The notes below the pieces were generated by a model. The model was not told the DNA's origin, searched no databases, and worked only from the letters and a program-made list of their open reading frames with translations. The position numbers were made by a program, and so were the translations under genes. Below, piece by piece: positions 1-6,947 of a DNA stretch of 22,434 nt (positions are counted from its first letter, which is position 1; the number at the start of each line of letters is the position of its first letter). Source of the stretch: an uncultured Solirubrobacteraceae bacterium (GTDB lineage: Bacteria; Actinomycetota; Thermoleophilia; Solirubrobacterales; Solirubrobacteraceae); assembly GCA_955652345.1 (NCBI GenBank), contig CATPBV010000210.1, positions 1 to 22,434 on the forward strand. The letters run 5' to 3'.

Positions 1-223
1 CCTGCGCGACCTCCCACCGCCTAGTGGCGCGATCGACCGCCAGCACCGTCCAGCCGGGGCCGTCCTCACCGCTCAGATGGATCAGGATCGTGTCCCGGTG
101 GTGTTCGACTCGGGCGCGGTGGGCGGGGTTGCCATCTTCGCGCAGGACGCGTGGCCGGCTCTCAGCGGGATCGGCGACGAATGAGCTCCAGCGCGATCGA
201 GGCGGTCGTGCGGGAGCGGACAT
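1..223 (-). CDS. Hypothetical protein, N-terminal part (runs off the left edge)
   Basis: An open frame of 74 codons begins at an ATG at 223-221 that overlaps the dnaG stop by one base (TGATG). It runs without a stop to the window edge. The peptide starts MSAPARPPRSRW, and a later stretch reads DTILIHLSGEDGPGW followed by TVLAVDRATRRW. That later stretch looks like a folded beta-strand segment rather than random GC-rich translation. I do not recognise the family and assign no function. The overlap with dnaG suggests translational coupling in the same operon. In many bacteria dnaG is followed by rpoD; the visible residues do not look like a sigma factor, so this would be an extra gene. It could be a spurious frame, but the overlap and residue composition argue for a real gene. 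Confidence 0.55.
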   Translation of the reverse strand, partial: MSAPARPPRSRWSSFVADPAESRPRVLREDGNPAHRARVEHHRDTILIHLSGEDGPGWTVLAVDRATRRWEVAQ

Positions 224-1995
224 CACACAGCCCGCTCGAGGTTTGCCACCACACCCCGGATCTCCTCGAGGATCTCCTCTCGATGGCGCGCGAGGTCCGG
301 TATGTCCTCGCGGCCCTGCGCTCGAGCCCGCCGGATCGCGCGGTCCAGCCGTGCCCGTTCGAGCACCAGGCGCGCGTGCCGCAGGCGCTGCGCGCTCACC
401 ACCCCGGCCCGCCCGGCGCGCCCGACGAGGTCGGCGACCAGGCGTGCGAGCTCCTCGTCGTCGGAGGGCAGGCTTTCGAGCGGCGCCTCGGTTCGCTCTG
501 CGATGTGCCTTGCGGCGCGACGCATCGCGTCGCTGGTCAGCAGCTCGTCGAGGTCGGCCTCGGCCAGCTCGGCCGCTCCCTCAGCTGGCAGCGCGATGCA
601 GAGCGTCAGGAACGTGCGCTCGGCCCGGACGCCGTGCTCCAGCGCTCCCCGCTTCGTGATGCCCGCGCCAGAGCCCTTGGGACCCGGATCGGCACGGCCT
701 GCCACGACCGATTCGACCATCCCCTCTGAAAGCTCGAGTCGCCCCGCCACCCGGCGGATCATCTCCTCGCGCAGGACGCTCGGTGCGAGCTCCGCGATCA
801 CGGGCTTCAGCTCCGAGATCGCCCGGTCGCGGCCTTCCGCGCTCCGAGTGTCCGCGCGCTCGAGGATCCGGTCGACATGAAAGGAGACGAAAGGCACCGA
901 CGCCTCGACCAGCGCGCGAAGCGCATCCGCTCCCTCGCTCTGAATCAGATCGGCGGGATCCCGTCCCTGCGGGAGGGGGACCACTCGCAGCTCGAGCTTG
1001 CGCCCCGCGGCGGCCCGGGCGGCGCGCATCATCGCATCCTGTCCTGCGGCGTCGGCGTCGAGGCACAGCTCGAGGACCCCGACGACCCGCTCGAGCTCAC
1101 CGACCTGCTCCTCGGTGAGCGAGGTGCCCATGATCCCGACCGCGTTCGAGAGCCCCGCCTGGTGCAGGGCGATCACGTCGGTGTAGCCCTCGACCAGGAT
1201 CATCCGTCCCGCGCGGGCGGCGGCGGGGCGGGCCAGATCGATGCCGAACAGCTGCCGGCGCTTGTGGTAGAGCTCGCCGTCCGCGGTATTGAGGTACTTG
1301 GGGGGCTGGTTCTCGCGCATCGCCCGCGCGCCGAACCCCACCACCCGGCCCCGGGCGTCAGCGGCCGGAAACATGATCCGCTCGCGGAATGCGTCATATA
1401 GCTGGCCGGGTCTGGACCTCGAGCGGACCGCGAGACCGACGGACAGCAGCTCTTCGTCGCTGAAGCCCGACCCGCGAGAGGCCTTGAGGATGCGGTCCCA
1501 CGCGCTCGGTGCGTATCCCACCCGGAACTGGCGGAGCGTCGGCTCGTCGAGGCCGCGGCCCAGCAGATACTCGCGGGCCCGACCGGCCTCCCGCGCCTCC
1601 CACAAGTACCGCGCGTAGTAGGCGGCGGCCCGCCCGAGGAGCGACTGCAAGCGCTCGCGCCGCTGGCGCCGCTGGGCCGCCGCCGGGTCCTCTCCCTCGG
1701 CCTCGAGCTGCACGCCGAAACGGCCGGCCAAAGCCTCGAGAGCGCCGGTGAAGTCGAGCCCCTCGGTCTGCATAACGAAGTCGAACGGGTCGCCGGAGGC
1801 CTGGCAGCCGAAGCAGTGGTAGAGCTTCTTGCCCGGGCTCACGTGGAACGAGGCGGTGCGCTCCTCGTGGAACGGGCAGATCCCGAAGTAGCTGTCCACG
1901 CCGGCGCGTCGCAGGTCGGTCTTCGCCGATACGAGCGAAACCATGTCGACCGCGTCGCGGACCCGGTCGCGGGAGTCGTCGGTATAGCGGGTCAC
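223..1995 (-). CDS. dnaG: DNA primase DnaG
   Basis: This is bacterial replicative primase, which makes the RNA primers extended by DNA polymerase III and acts with the DnaB helicase. The 590-residue length is normal for the family. A CHC2 zinc-binding domain lies at about 35-70 (C40, H43, C61, C64, in CPFHEERTASF and YHCFGC). The RNA-polymerase core includes a Toprim domain at about 264-345, with the acidic residue E269 in VEGYTDV and D313/D315 in CLDADAAGQ. The last 150 residues are helical and charged, as expected for the helicase-interacting C-terminal domain. The start is a GTG at 1995-1993 that overlaps the dgt stop as GTGA, giving the expected N-terminus just before the zinc domain. The dgt-dnaG pairing also occurs in Mycobacterium. 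Confidence 0.97.
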   Translation of the reverse strand: MTRYTDDSRDRVRDAVDMVSLVSAKTDLRRAGVDSYFGICPFHEERTASFHVSPGKKLYHCFGCQASGDPFDFVMQTEGLDFTGALEALAGRFGVQLEAEGEDPAAAQRRQRRERLQSLLGRAAAYYARYLWEAREAGRAREYLLGRGLDEPTLRQFRVGYAPSAWDRILKASRGSGFSDEELLSVGLAVRSRSRPGQLYDAFRERIMFPAADARGRVVGFGARAMRENQPPKYLNTADGELYHKRRQLFGIDLARPAAARAGRMILVEGYTDVIALHQAGLSNAVGIMGTSLTEEQVGELERVVGVLELCLDADAAGQDAMMRAARAAAGRKLELRVVPLPQGRDPADLIQSEGADALRALVEASVPFVSFHVDRILERADTRSAEGRDRAISELKPVIAELAPSVLREEMIRRVAGRLELSEGMVESVVAGRADPGPKGSGAGITKRGALEHGVRAERTFLTLCIALPAEGAAELAEADLDELLTSDAMRRAARHIAERTEAPLESLPSDDEELARLVADLVGRAGRAGVVSAQRLRHARLVLERARLDRAIRRARAQGREDIPDLARHREEILEEIRGVVANLERAV

Positions 1996-3047
1996 GGCGC
2001 GAACGCGACCGGCACGCTGAGCGCCTCAAACGCCCGGATGCAGAAGCGGTCAGTCATTCCCGCCAGATAATCAGTGACCCGCTGCGAGAGCTCGCCGGCA
2101 GGGATCGATTCGGGGATCTCGCCGGGGTGCGAGCAGTAGTGGTCGAACAACGCGCGGATCACCAGGTCGATCTTCGCATGCTCGCGCCGGGCCTCCGCGC
2201 CGAGATACACACGCTCGAACATGAACGAGCGAAGCTCGGTCATCGCCGCGCCGACCTCCGCCCCCTGCACGATGTCCCCGGCAGCCTCGGAGTGCTCGAC
2301 CAGATCGTGGACGAGCGCGTCGATCCGGCGAGGACCGGAGTCGCCCAGGACCTCGATCGCGTTCGACGGAAGATCCGAGACCGATAAGAGCCCGGCGCGC
2401 AGCGCGTCGTCGATGTCGTGATTGATGTACGCGACCCGGTCCACAAGGCGCACGATCTTGCCTTCCAGCGTCGCGGGCTCCTTGGAAGCGCTGGAATGGC
2501 TGACGATCCCATCGCGCACCGGCAGCGTGAGGTTGAGGCCGGCGCCGTCTCGCTCGAGCGCGTCGACCACCCTGAGCGACTGCTCGTAGTGGTGGAAGCC
2601 GGTACCGAACCGCTGGGCCAGGCAGCGATCGAGCGCCTCCTCGCCGATGTGCCCGAACGGGGGATGACCGAGGTCGTGCCCGAGCCCGATCGCCTCGACG
2701 AGGTCCTCGTTCAGGAGCAGCGCCCGCGCCACGGTCCGGGAGACCTGCGTCACCTCCAGCGTGTGGGTGAGCCGCGTGCGGTAGTGGTCACCCGTGGGGG
2801 CGACGAACACCTGCGTCTTATGTTTCAGGCGCCGGAATGCCTTGCAGTGGACGATCCTGTCGCGGTCGCGCTGAAACGGCGTGCGCAGGCCGCAGTCGGG
2901 CTCGGCGTGGAGGCGCTGCGCAGGGTAGGAGCGAGTCGCCAGCGACGACAGCGTCCTGTCCTCCAGCTCCCGGACCCGCTGCTCGAAGGCATCGGAGACC
3001 GGACCGGTGGGATGCTCGTACCCAGCGCTCAGGAGTTGCTCGCTCAC
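1992..3047 (-). CDS. dgt: dGTPase-like HD-domain dNTP triphosphohydrolase
   Basis: This is a deoxyguanosine triphosphate triphosphohydrolase-like protein. The family cleaves dNTPs to deoxynucleoside and triphosphate, helping control dNTP pools. The HD-domain metal ligands are visible: H95 in RLTHTLEV, H124-D125 in GLGHDLGHPPFGH, and a distal aspartate in VDRVAYINHD (D203 or D211). The upstream segment RTPFQRDRDRIVHCKAFRRL is typical of the family. At 351 residues it is somewhat shorter than mycobacterial Dgt, but all motifs are present. The start is a GTG at 3047 with no clear ribosome-binding site; no better start lies upstream in frame. Its stop overlaps the dnaG start by 4 nt. The true substrate preference cannot be read from sequence. 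Confidence 0.93.
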   Translation of the reverse strand: MSEQLLSAGYEHPTGPVSDAFEQRVRELEDRTLSSLATRSYPAQRLHAEPDCGLRTPFQRDRDRIVHCKAFRRLKHKTQVFVAPTGDHYRTRLTHTLEVTQVSRTVARALLLNEDLVEAIGLGHDLGHPPFGHIGEEALDRCLAQRFGTGFHHYEQSLRVVDALERDGAGLNLTLPVRDGIVSHSSASKEPATLEGKIVRLVDRVAYINHDIDDALRAGLLSVSDLPSNAIEVLGDSGPRRIDALVHDLVEHSEAAGDIVQGAEVGAAMTELRSFMFERVYLGAEARREHAKIDLVIRALFDHYCSHPGEIPESIPAGELSQRVTDYLAGMTDRFCIRAFEALSVPVAFAP

Positions 3048-3105
3048 GTGGAGCGATTCTGACAGCGCGGCAAGTCGAGAACGCAGAGCGCGTGGACGAG
3101 CGGGT

Positions 3106-3831
3106 TCAACCGGCGCGCATCAGCGGGCGCAGGTGGACATGGGCGTGATGCTCGGTCGTCTCCACGATCGCGCGCTCGGCTTGCCGGAGCGCGAGCTCGG
3201 AGGCATCGGGAGCATCCACCAGCGGCCGGCCCAGGGCGGCGACCAGGAACTGGTAGGACTCCTCGCTGAGCGGGAACGCAGCGGCCTCGCAGGAGCTGCA
3301 GACGACCCCCCCGGCCGCCGCGGAGAAGCCGCGCAGGTGCTCCACCTCGCCGCAGGCGGCACATGACCCCAGCTGCGGCACGATGCCCGCGGCGAGCAGC
3401 AGCTTCAGCCGGAACGAGAGCCCGTTCGCCGGCCGCGCGTGAGCGGCGTCCGAAGCGAGCAGCGAGAGCTCGCCTGCGAGCAGTGCGAAGACTTCGGGAT
3501 GCGGATCCGGCGTCTCGAACAGGCGCGACACCGCGTCGCAGGCGCGGGCGGCGGCGTCGAGCGTGGTGGCGTGATGGCGCAGGGCCGGATGAGCCGCGAC
3601 CGTGTCGACGCTCGTCACCGTATAGAGCTCTCCACGCCCCTCGTGAAGCACCGCACGGATGTGGAAGAACGGCTCCAGTCGCGCCCCGAAGCGGCTGCGA
3701 GCACGCCGTACGCCCTTTGCGATCGCGCCGATACGCCCGTGACCAGGCGTGTACAGGTGAACGATACGATCGGCTTCGCCGTAGCGGATCGAGCGCAGCA
3801 CGATTGCCTCGGTCTTCAGCGGGGCAGGCAT
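3106..3831 (-). CDS. recO: DNA repair protein RecO
   Basis: RecO is the recombination mediator of the RecFOR pathway; it anneals strands and helps load RecA on SSB-coated DNA. The 241-residue product has an N-terminal OB fold with the family opening KTEAIVLRSIRYGEADRIV, a helical middle, and a zinc-ribbon-like insert with C157-x2-C160 and C178-x2-C181. I place the start at the ATG at 3831. The frame stays open to 4182, but that extension would run across the oppositely oriented glutaredoxin gene and does not look like RecO. The gene is followed after 58 bp by dgt and dnaG. This group of replication and repair genes is near one another in mycobacteria too. Upstream is a 51-bp divergent intergenic region shared with the glutaredoxin gene. 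Confidence 0.93.
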   Translation of the reverse strand: MPAPLKTEAIVLRSIRYGEADRIVHLYTPGHGRIGAIAKGVRRARSRFGARLEPFFHIRAVLHEGRGELYTVTSVDTVAAHPALRHHATTLDAAARACDAVSRLFETPDPHPEVFALLAGELSLLASDAAHARPANGLSFRLKLLLAAGIVPQLGSCAACGEVEHLRGFSAAAGGVVCSSCEAAAFPLSEESYQFLVAALGRPLVDAPDASELALRQAERAIVETTEHHAHVHLRPLMRAG

Positions 3832-3849
3832 CAGCTGTGTGCCGCCGCG

Positions 3850-3860
3850 GGACCAGGTCC
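3850..3860. promoter_or_regulatory. Perfect 11-bp inverted repeat in the recO/glutaredoxin divergent region
   Basis: GGACC-A-GGTCC lies in the 51-bp gap between the two divergent start codons, just upstream of the plus-strand -10-like box. It is placed where an operator could act on both genes. A palindrome this short can occur by chance in GC-rich DNA, so a regulatory role is inference. Confidence 0.25.
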
Positions 3861-3866
3861 ACACGC

Positions 3867-3872
3867 TATACT
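3867..3872 (+). promoter_or_regulatory. -10-like element for the glutaredoxin gene
   Basis: TATACT matches the sigma-70-type -10 consensus TATAAT at five of six positions and stands out in an otherwise GC-rich stretch. The predicted transcription start, about 7 nt downstream, falls just before the ATG at 3883, so the mRNA would be leaderless or nearly so. I see no good -35 hexamer at the usual spacing. Confidence 0.45.
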
Positions 3873-3882
3873 TTCTGAAGCG

Positions 3883-4134
3883 ATGTCTCCCATCACCGTC
3901 TACACCACCGATCACTGCGCCCGGTGCGTGGCCGCGAAGATGCTCCTGGCCCGCCGGGGACTTGGTTTCGAGGAGATCAATTTGGCAAAGGACCCGGACG
4001 GTCGGGCCGCGCTGCTGGCGCGCACCGGGATGGTGACCTTCCCGCAAGTCCTGATCGGCGAGCGCGTGATCGGAGGCTTCGACGAGCTGCGGGAGGCGGA
4101 CCGCGAGGGGCGCCTCAGCGACCTGGCCGCCTGA
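3883..4134 (+). CDS. Glutaredoxin family protein
   Basis: This 83-residue single-domain thioredoxin-fold protein has strand ITVYTTDHC, the active site C12-A-R-C15, and the cis-proline motif TFPQV followed by GERVIGGFDEL. These features define the glutaredoxin/NrdH/mycoredoxin group, which reduces disulfides or mixed disulfides. The dithiol site reads CARC instead of the classical CPYC or the mycoredoxin-type sites I know, so the physiological reductant (glutathione, mycothiol or thioredoxin reductase) is unclear. The start is the ATG at 3883, only 10 nt after a -10-like box, so leaderless translation is possible. It is the only plus-strand gene in the window. Its last 20 bp overlap the end of the convergent mutM gene. 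Confidence 0.9.
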   Translation: MSPITVYTTDHCARCVAAKMLLARRGLGFEEINLAKDPDGRAALLARTGMVTFPQVLIGERVIGGFDELREADREGRLSDLAA

Positions 4135-4966
4135 CGGTCCGCCGAGGCCGCGGCTGGCAGCTCTCGCAGACGTAGGTGCCACGGCCGCCGACGACGATCT
4201 TGCGGATCGGCCGGCCGCAGACCACGCAGGGCTCCCCAGCCCGGCGATGCACCAGAAAGCGGTCCTGGAAGGACCCCTGGGCGCCGTCGAGATGGCGAAA
4301 GTCGTCGATCGATGCGCCCTTCGCGTCGATCCCAGCGCGGAGCGCGTCCTCGATCGCCGCGCGCAGGCGATCCCAGTCGCCGGCTGACAGCCGACCCGCG
4401 GGGCGCAGCGGATGGATCCCCGCGCGGAACAGCGCCTCGTCGGCGTAGATGTTGCCGACGCCCGCGATCCGCCGCTGATCGAGCACGAACGACTTCACCG
4501 GAGCGGTGCGCCCGCGCGCAAGCGACCGCAGGTGCTCCGCGGTGAATCCGGGCGTCATCGGCTCGACCCCGATGCGCGCCGCGAGGTAGGCGTCGCGAGC
4601 GTCGCTTCCGCTCACGAGATGGCCCGTCCCGAACCGCCTCGGGTCGACATATAGGAGGCGGTGCCCACCGTCGAGCTCGAGCCGCACCCGAGTGTGGAGT
4701 GGGTCAGCGATCGGATCGAACAGCAGCCCTCCCGTCATGCGCAGGTGCATGAGGAGGTGCCGGTCGCCGGAGAGCTCCCACACCAGGTACTTGCCCGATC
4801 GCAGCACACGATTTACACGAGCGCCAGTGAGCTCCGACTGCACCGACTCCGGATCGATCGGTCGCGTCCACCTGGGGTCGAGGATCTCGGCGTGGAGGAT
4901 GGTCCGGCCCTCCAGGTGTGGGGCCAGCTGGCGGCGGATCGTCTCGACTTCAGGGAGCTCGGGCAT
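4115..4966 (-). CDS. mutM: Formamidopyrimidine-DNA glycosylase (Fpg/MutM)
   Basis: This base-excision repair enzyme removes 8-oxoguanine and formamidopyrimidines and cleaves the abasic site. The 283-residue protein begins MPELPEVETI, where P2 becomes the N-terminal nucleophile after Met removal and E3 is catalytic. K59 in RSGKYLVWEL, the intercalating residues M73 and R110/F112 (in DPRRFG), the helix-two-turn-helix GVGNIYADEALF at 169-180, and the C-terminal zinc finger (C247, C250, C267, C270 with R262 in GGRGTYVC) are all present. The enzyme therefore looks fully active. The ATG start lies 14 bp after the upstream bicupin stop, so the two are probably co-transcribed. Its 3' end overlaps the convergent glutaredoxin gene by 20 bp. 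Confidence 0.97.
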   Translation of the reverse strand: MPELPEVETIRRQLAPHLEGRTILHAEILDPRWTRPIDPESVQSELTGARVNRVLRSGKYLVWELSGDRHLLMHLRMTGGLLFDPIADPLHTRVRLELDGGHRLLYVDPRRFGTGHLVSGSDARDAYLAARIGVEPMTPGFTAEHLRSLARGRTAPVKSFVLDQRRIAGVGNIYADEALFRAGIHPLRPAGRLSAGDWDRLRAAIEDALRAGIDAKGASIDDFRHLDGAQGSFQDRFLVHRRAGEPCVVCGRPIRKIVVGGRGTYVCESCQPRPRRTVRRPGR

Positions 4967-4980
4967 CGCCGGCCGAGGCT

Positions 4981-5916
4981 CTAGTCCTCTCCATCCCAGT
5001 AGTCGAGCGGCTCCACCCGAGCGATCACGCCAAGCCCCCTGAAGCTGATCTTGTTCGAGCGCGGGTAGTAGCAGAGGTCGCCTGGCTCGCGGGTCCCGTA
5101 GGCAAGGTAGGTGAGCCCATCGTCGCCCGCCCGGAAGGCGTGCGACACGCCGGTCGCCGGAGGCCGCGAGATGACGTGCCCGGGTCGCACCTCGTGCTCC
5201 TCGTCTTCGAGCAGCAGCACCCCCCGGCCGTCGAGCACGACGAACAGCTCCTCCTCCAGCGAATGGCAGTGCAGCGGAGCCGACTGCCAGCCCGGAGGCA
5301 CCTCGACGTACTGGAGCCCGGTCGACTGCGATCCTGCCGCGTGCCCGAGGTCGCGTCGAGCCCTCTTGATCCGCGGACGTTCGACCGGCACCTCAGCCAC
5401 GGCGTCCACGTTGACGACGGTCCCGGGTCTCTCCCCCGGCTCGGTTGGCAGCTCTGGTGGCCCGAGCTCGGACTCACGGATGAACTGGATCGGCGCCCGG
5501 TTCTCCGAGCCGGGCTCCGACTCCACCGCCCTGCGCCCGACCAGCGACAGCCCGAGGCGAGGGAACCGCGGGCTCTCGTCCTCGTGGCGCGGTCCGAACG
5601 CGAGTACGTCGAGCGCGTCCAGAGAATGCAGCGTGTGCGCCCCCTCAGATGGCAGGTAGACGATGCAGTCGCCCTTGGCCACCTCCGCGGTGTGTCCGTC
5701 CTGCCAGGAGATTCCCCGGCCACCAAGGACGTAGAAGATCTCCTCCTCGCGTCCGTGCTCGTGCGCCGGCGTCGACCAACCGCCAGCGGGGATCTGCATC
5801 CGCCGCACGCCAACACCCACGCTGCCGGCGGCCTCGCCCAGGAACGTCCAGCGCCCGCGGAGATGCCCGAGCTCGAACTCCCTGTGCGGGGCCTCGTCGA
5901 AATGCGCGAGATTCAC
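4981..5916 (-). CDS. Double cupin (bicupin) protein of unknown substrate
   Basis: This 311-residue protein contains two cupin beta-barrels. The first (about 35-110) has the metal-binding set H52, H54, E58 and H94, in PAHEHGREEEIFYVLGG and EGAHTLHS. The second (about 198-275) has H216, H218, E222 or E223 and H259, in LHCHSLEEELFVVLDG and GVSHAF. Both metal sites look intact. That fits either a metal-dependent enzyme (dioxygenase, isomerase) or a small-molecule-binding protein; sequence alone does not choose. I place the start at the GTG at 5916 (reading VNLAHFDEAP). The frame stays open further upstream, but that part is an antisense-like shadow of xerD. The gene lies between xerD and mutM, 47 bp after the xerD stop, and ends in TAG. 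Confidence 0.85.
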   Translation of the reverse strand: MNLAHFDEAPHREFELGHLRGRWTFLGEAAGSVGVGVRRMQIPAGGWSTPAHEHGREEEIFYVLGGRGISWQDGHTAEVAKGDCIVYLPSEGAHTLHSLDALDVLAFGPRHEDESPRFPRLGLSLVGRRAVESEPGSENRAPIQFIRESELGPPELPTEPGERPGTVVNVDAVAEVPVERPRIKRARRDLGHAAGSQSTGLQYVEVPPGWQSAPLHCHSLEEELFVVLDGRGVLLLEDEEHEVRPGHVISRPPATGVSHAFRAGDDGLTYLAYGTREPGDLCYYPRSNKISFRGLGVIARVEPLDYWDGED

Positions 5917-5930
5917 CGCCGGGACTCTAC

Positions 5931-5948
5931 GACCACCAGCCGGTGGCC
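5931..5948 (-). other. Predicted RNA stem-loop between xerD and the bicupin gene
   Basis: On the minus-strand transcript, GGCCACC and GGTGGTC can pair as a 7-bp stem (one G-U) around the loop GGCT. It lies in the 47-bp gap between the xerD stop and the bicupin start. There is no U-tract, so it is not a classical intrinsic terminator; it could attenuate or protect RNA, or be chance. Confidence 0.3.
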
Positions 5949-5963
5949 GGTCGGCCCGAACCG

Positions 5964-6908
5964 CTACGAAGCCCGGGGCAGTTGGGCCCGGGGGTGGGCC
6001 TCGAAGTACACGTCGCGCAGCCGCTCGGCCGTCAGGTGAGTGTAGATCTGGGTCGTTGCGATATCCGCGTGACCGAGCATCTCCTGAAGCGAGCGCAGGT
6101 CGCAGCCGCCCGCAAGCAGGTGGGTCGCGAACGTGTGCCTGAGCGTGTGCGGGCTCATCCGGCCCTCGAGGCCGGCGGTACGGGCGTGGCGCTGGATGAT
6201 CTTGTAGAGGCCCTGACGCGAGAGGGGGCCGCCCCGAAGGTTCACGAACACCCGCTGCTCCTCTCGCAGACCAACAAGTCGCGGTCGGGCCTTGTTCAAG
6301 TATTCGTTCAGGCTCTCGATCGCCTTGGTGCCGATCGGGACGAGGCGCTCCTTCGAGCCCTTCCCGCACGCTCGAAGCACGCCTCCCTCGAGGTCGAGCG
6401 CCGACAGCTCCAGCCCTGTCGCCTCGGATGCGCGCAGCCCGCAGGCGTACATCATCTCCAGCAGCGCGCGATCGCGCAGCGCGGCCGCCGAGGTGCCGCG
6501 GGGCTGCTCGAGCAGACGCGAGACCTCGTCGCGGCTCAGGACCTTCGGCAGCCGTCCCCGCGTGCGGGGAGGGCGGAGCTGCGTGGTCGGGTCGTGCTCG
6601 ATCAGCTGCTCGCGGCGGAGGTGACGGTAGAAGGAGCGCAGGCACGCGATCTTCCGCTGAAGCGTCGCCGGCGCCATCGGGGGATGCCCCTCCCGGCCCG
6701 CGGCGAGCTCGGAGACGAACGCGGCGAGGTCGGAGGGAAGGACCTCGAGAGGGTCACGGCCGGCGCGGGCCAGGAACGCTCCATACTGCTGAAGGTCCGA
6801 GCGATACGCCTCGAGCGTGTGCCGCGAGAGCCCGCGCTCGAGCTCCAGGTAGGCCATGAACTCGAGCGTCAGGTCCGTCAGCCGCCTGGGGGCGTCGATT
6901 GCCGCCAT
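5964..6908 (-). CDS. xerD: Tyrosine recombinase XerD
   Basis: This is a site-specific tyrosine recombinase, which with a partner resolves chromosome dimers at dif. The 314-residue protein has an N-terminal SAM-like core-binding domain at about 12-105 (ending RSFYRHLRRE) and a catalytic domain from about 120. The six catalytic positions are visible: R159 (CGLRASE), K183 (CGKGSKERLVP), H254 and R257 (SPHTLRHTFATHLL), H280 (LGHAD) and the nucleophile Y289 (TQIYTHL). In M. tuberculosis xerD (Rv1701) directly follows the Nudix gene Rv1700; the same adjacency here supports XerD rather than a phage integrase. No integration signature surrounds it. The ATG at 6908 lies 39 bp after the Nudix stop. No clear ribosome-binding site is seen. 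Confidence 0.95.
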   Translation of the reverse strand: MAAIDAPRRLTDLTLEFMAYLELERGLSRHTLEAYRSDLQQYGAFLARAGRDPLEVLPSDLAAFVSELAAGREGHPPMAPATLQRKIACLRSFYRHLRREQLIEHDPTTQLRPPRTRGRLPKVLSRDEVSRLLEQPRGTSAAALRDRALLEMMYACGLRASEATGLELSALDLEGGVLRACGKGSKERLVPIGTKAIESLNEYLNKARPRLVGLREEQRVFVNLRGGPLSRQGLYKIIQRHARTAGLEGRMSPHTLRHTFATHLLAGGCDLRSLQEMLGHADIATTQIYTHLTAERLRDVYFEAHPRAQLPRAS

Positions 6909-6947
6909 CCAGCCGGTATTCGGTGCCGCTCGGAGCGGTCCTGCCAG

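Noticed and set aside
3832..4182. N-terminal extension of recO by 117 residues
   Set aside because: It is an open frame, but it runs antisense across the glutaredoxin gene, has no RecO similarity and would place the normal RecO N-terminus internally.
6468..6475. GCGATCGC octamers (also near 3719, 7984 and 15375) as a HIP1-like repeat
   Set aside because: The octamer recurs a few times, but inside coding sequence of conserved genes where GC-rich codons for Ala-Ile-Glu or Arg-Ser generate it. I see no spacing pattern, so chance and codon use explain it.
5917..6645. N-terminal extension of the bicupin frame through xerD
   Set aside because: The residues are Arg/Ala/Pro-rich antisense-type sequence over a well-conserved recombinase gene, so the frame is a GC-rich shadow.
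5964..6908. The tyrosine recombinase as a phage or island integrase
   Set aside because: Its neighbours are the conserved actinobacterial chromosomal set, there is no tRNA, attachment repeat or phage gene nearby, and the synteny matches xerD.
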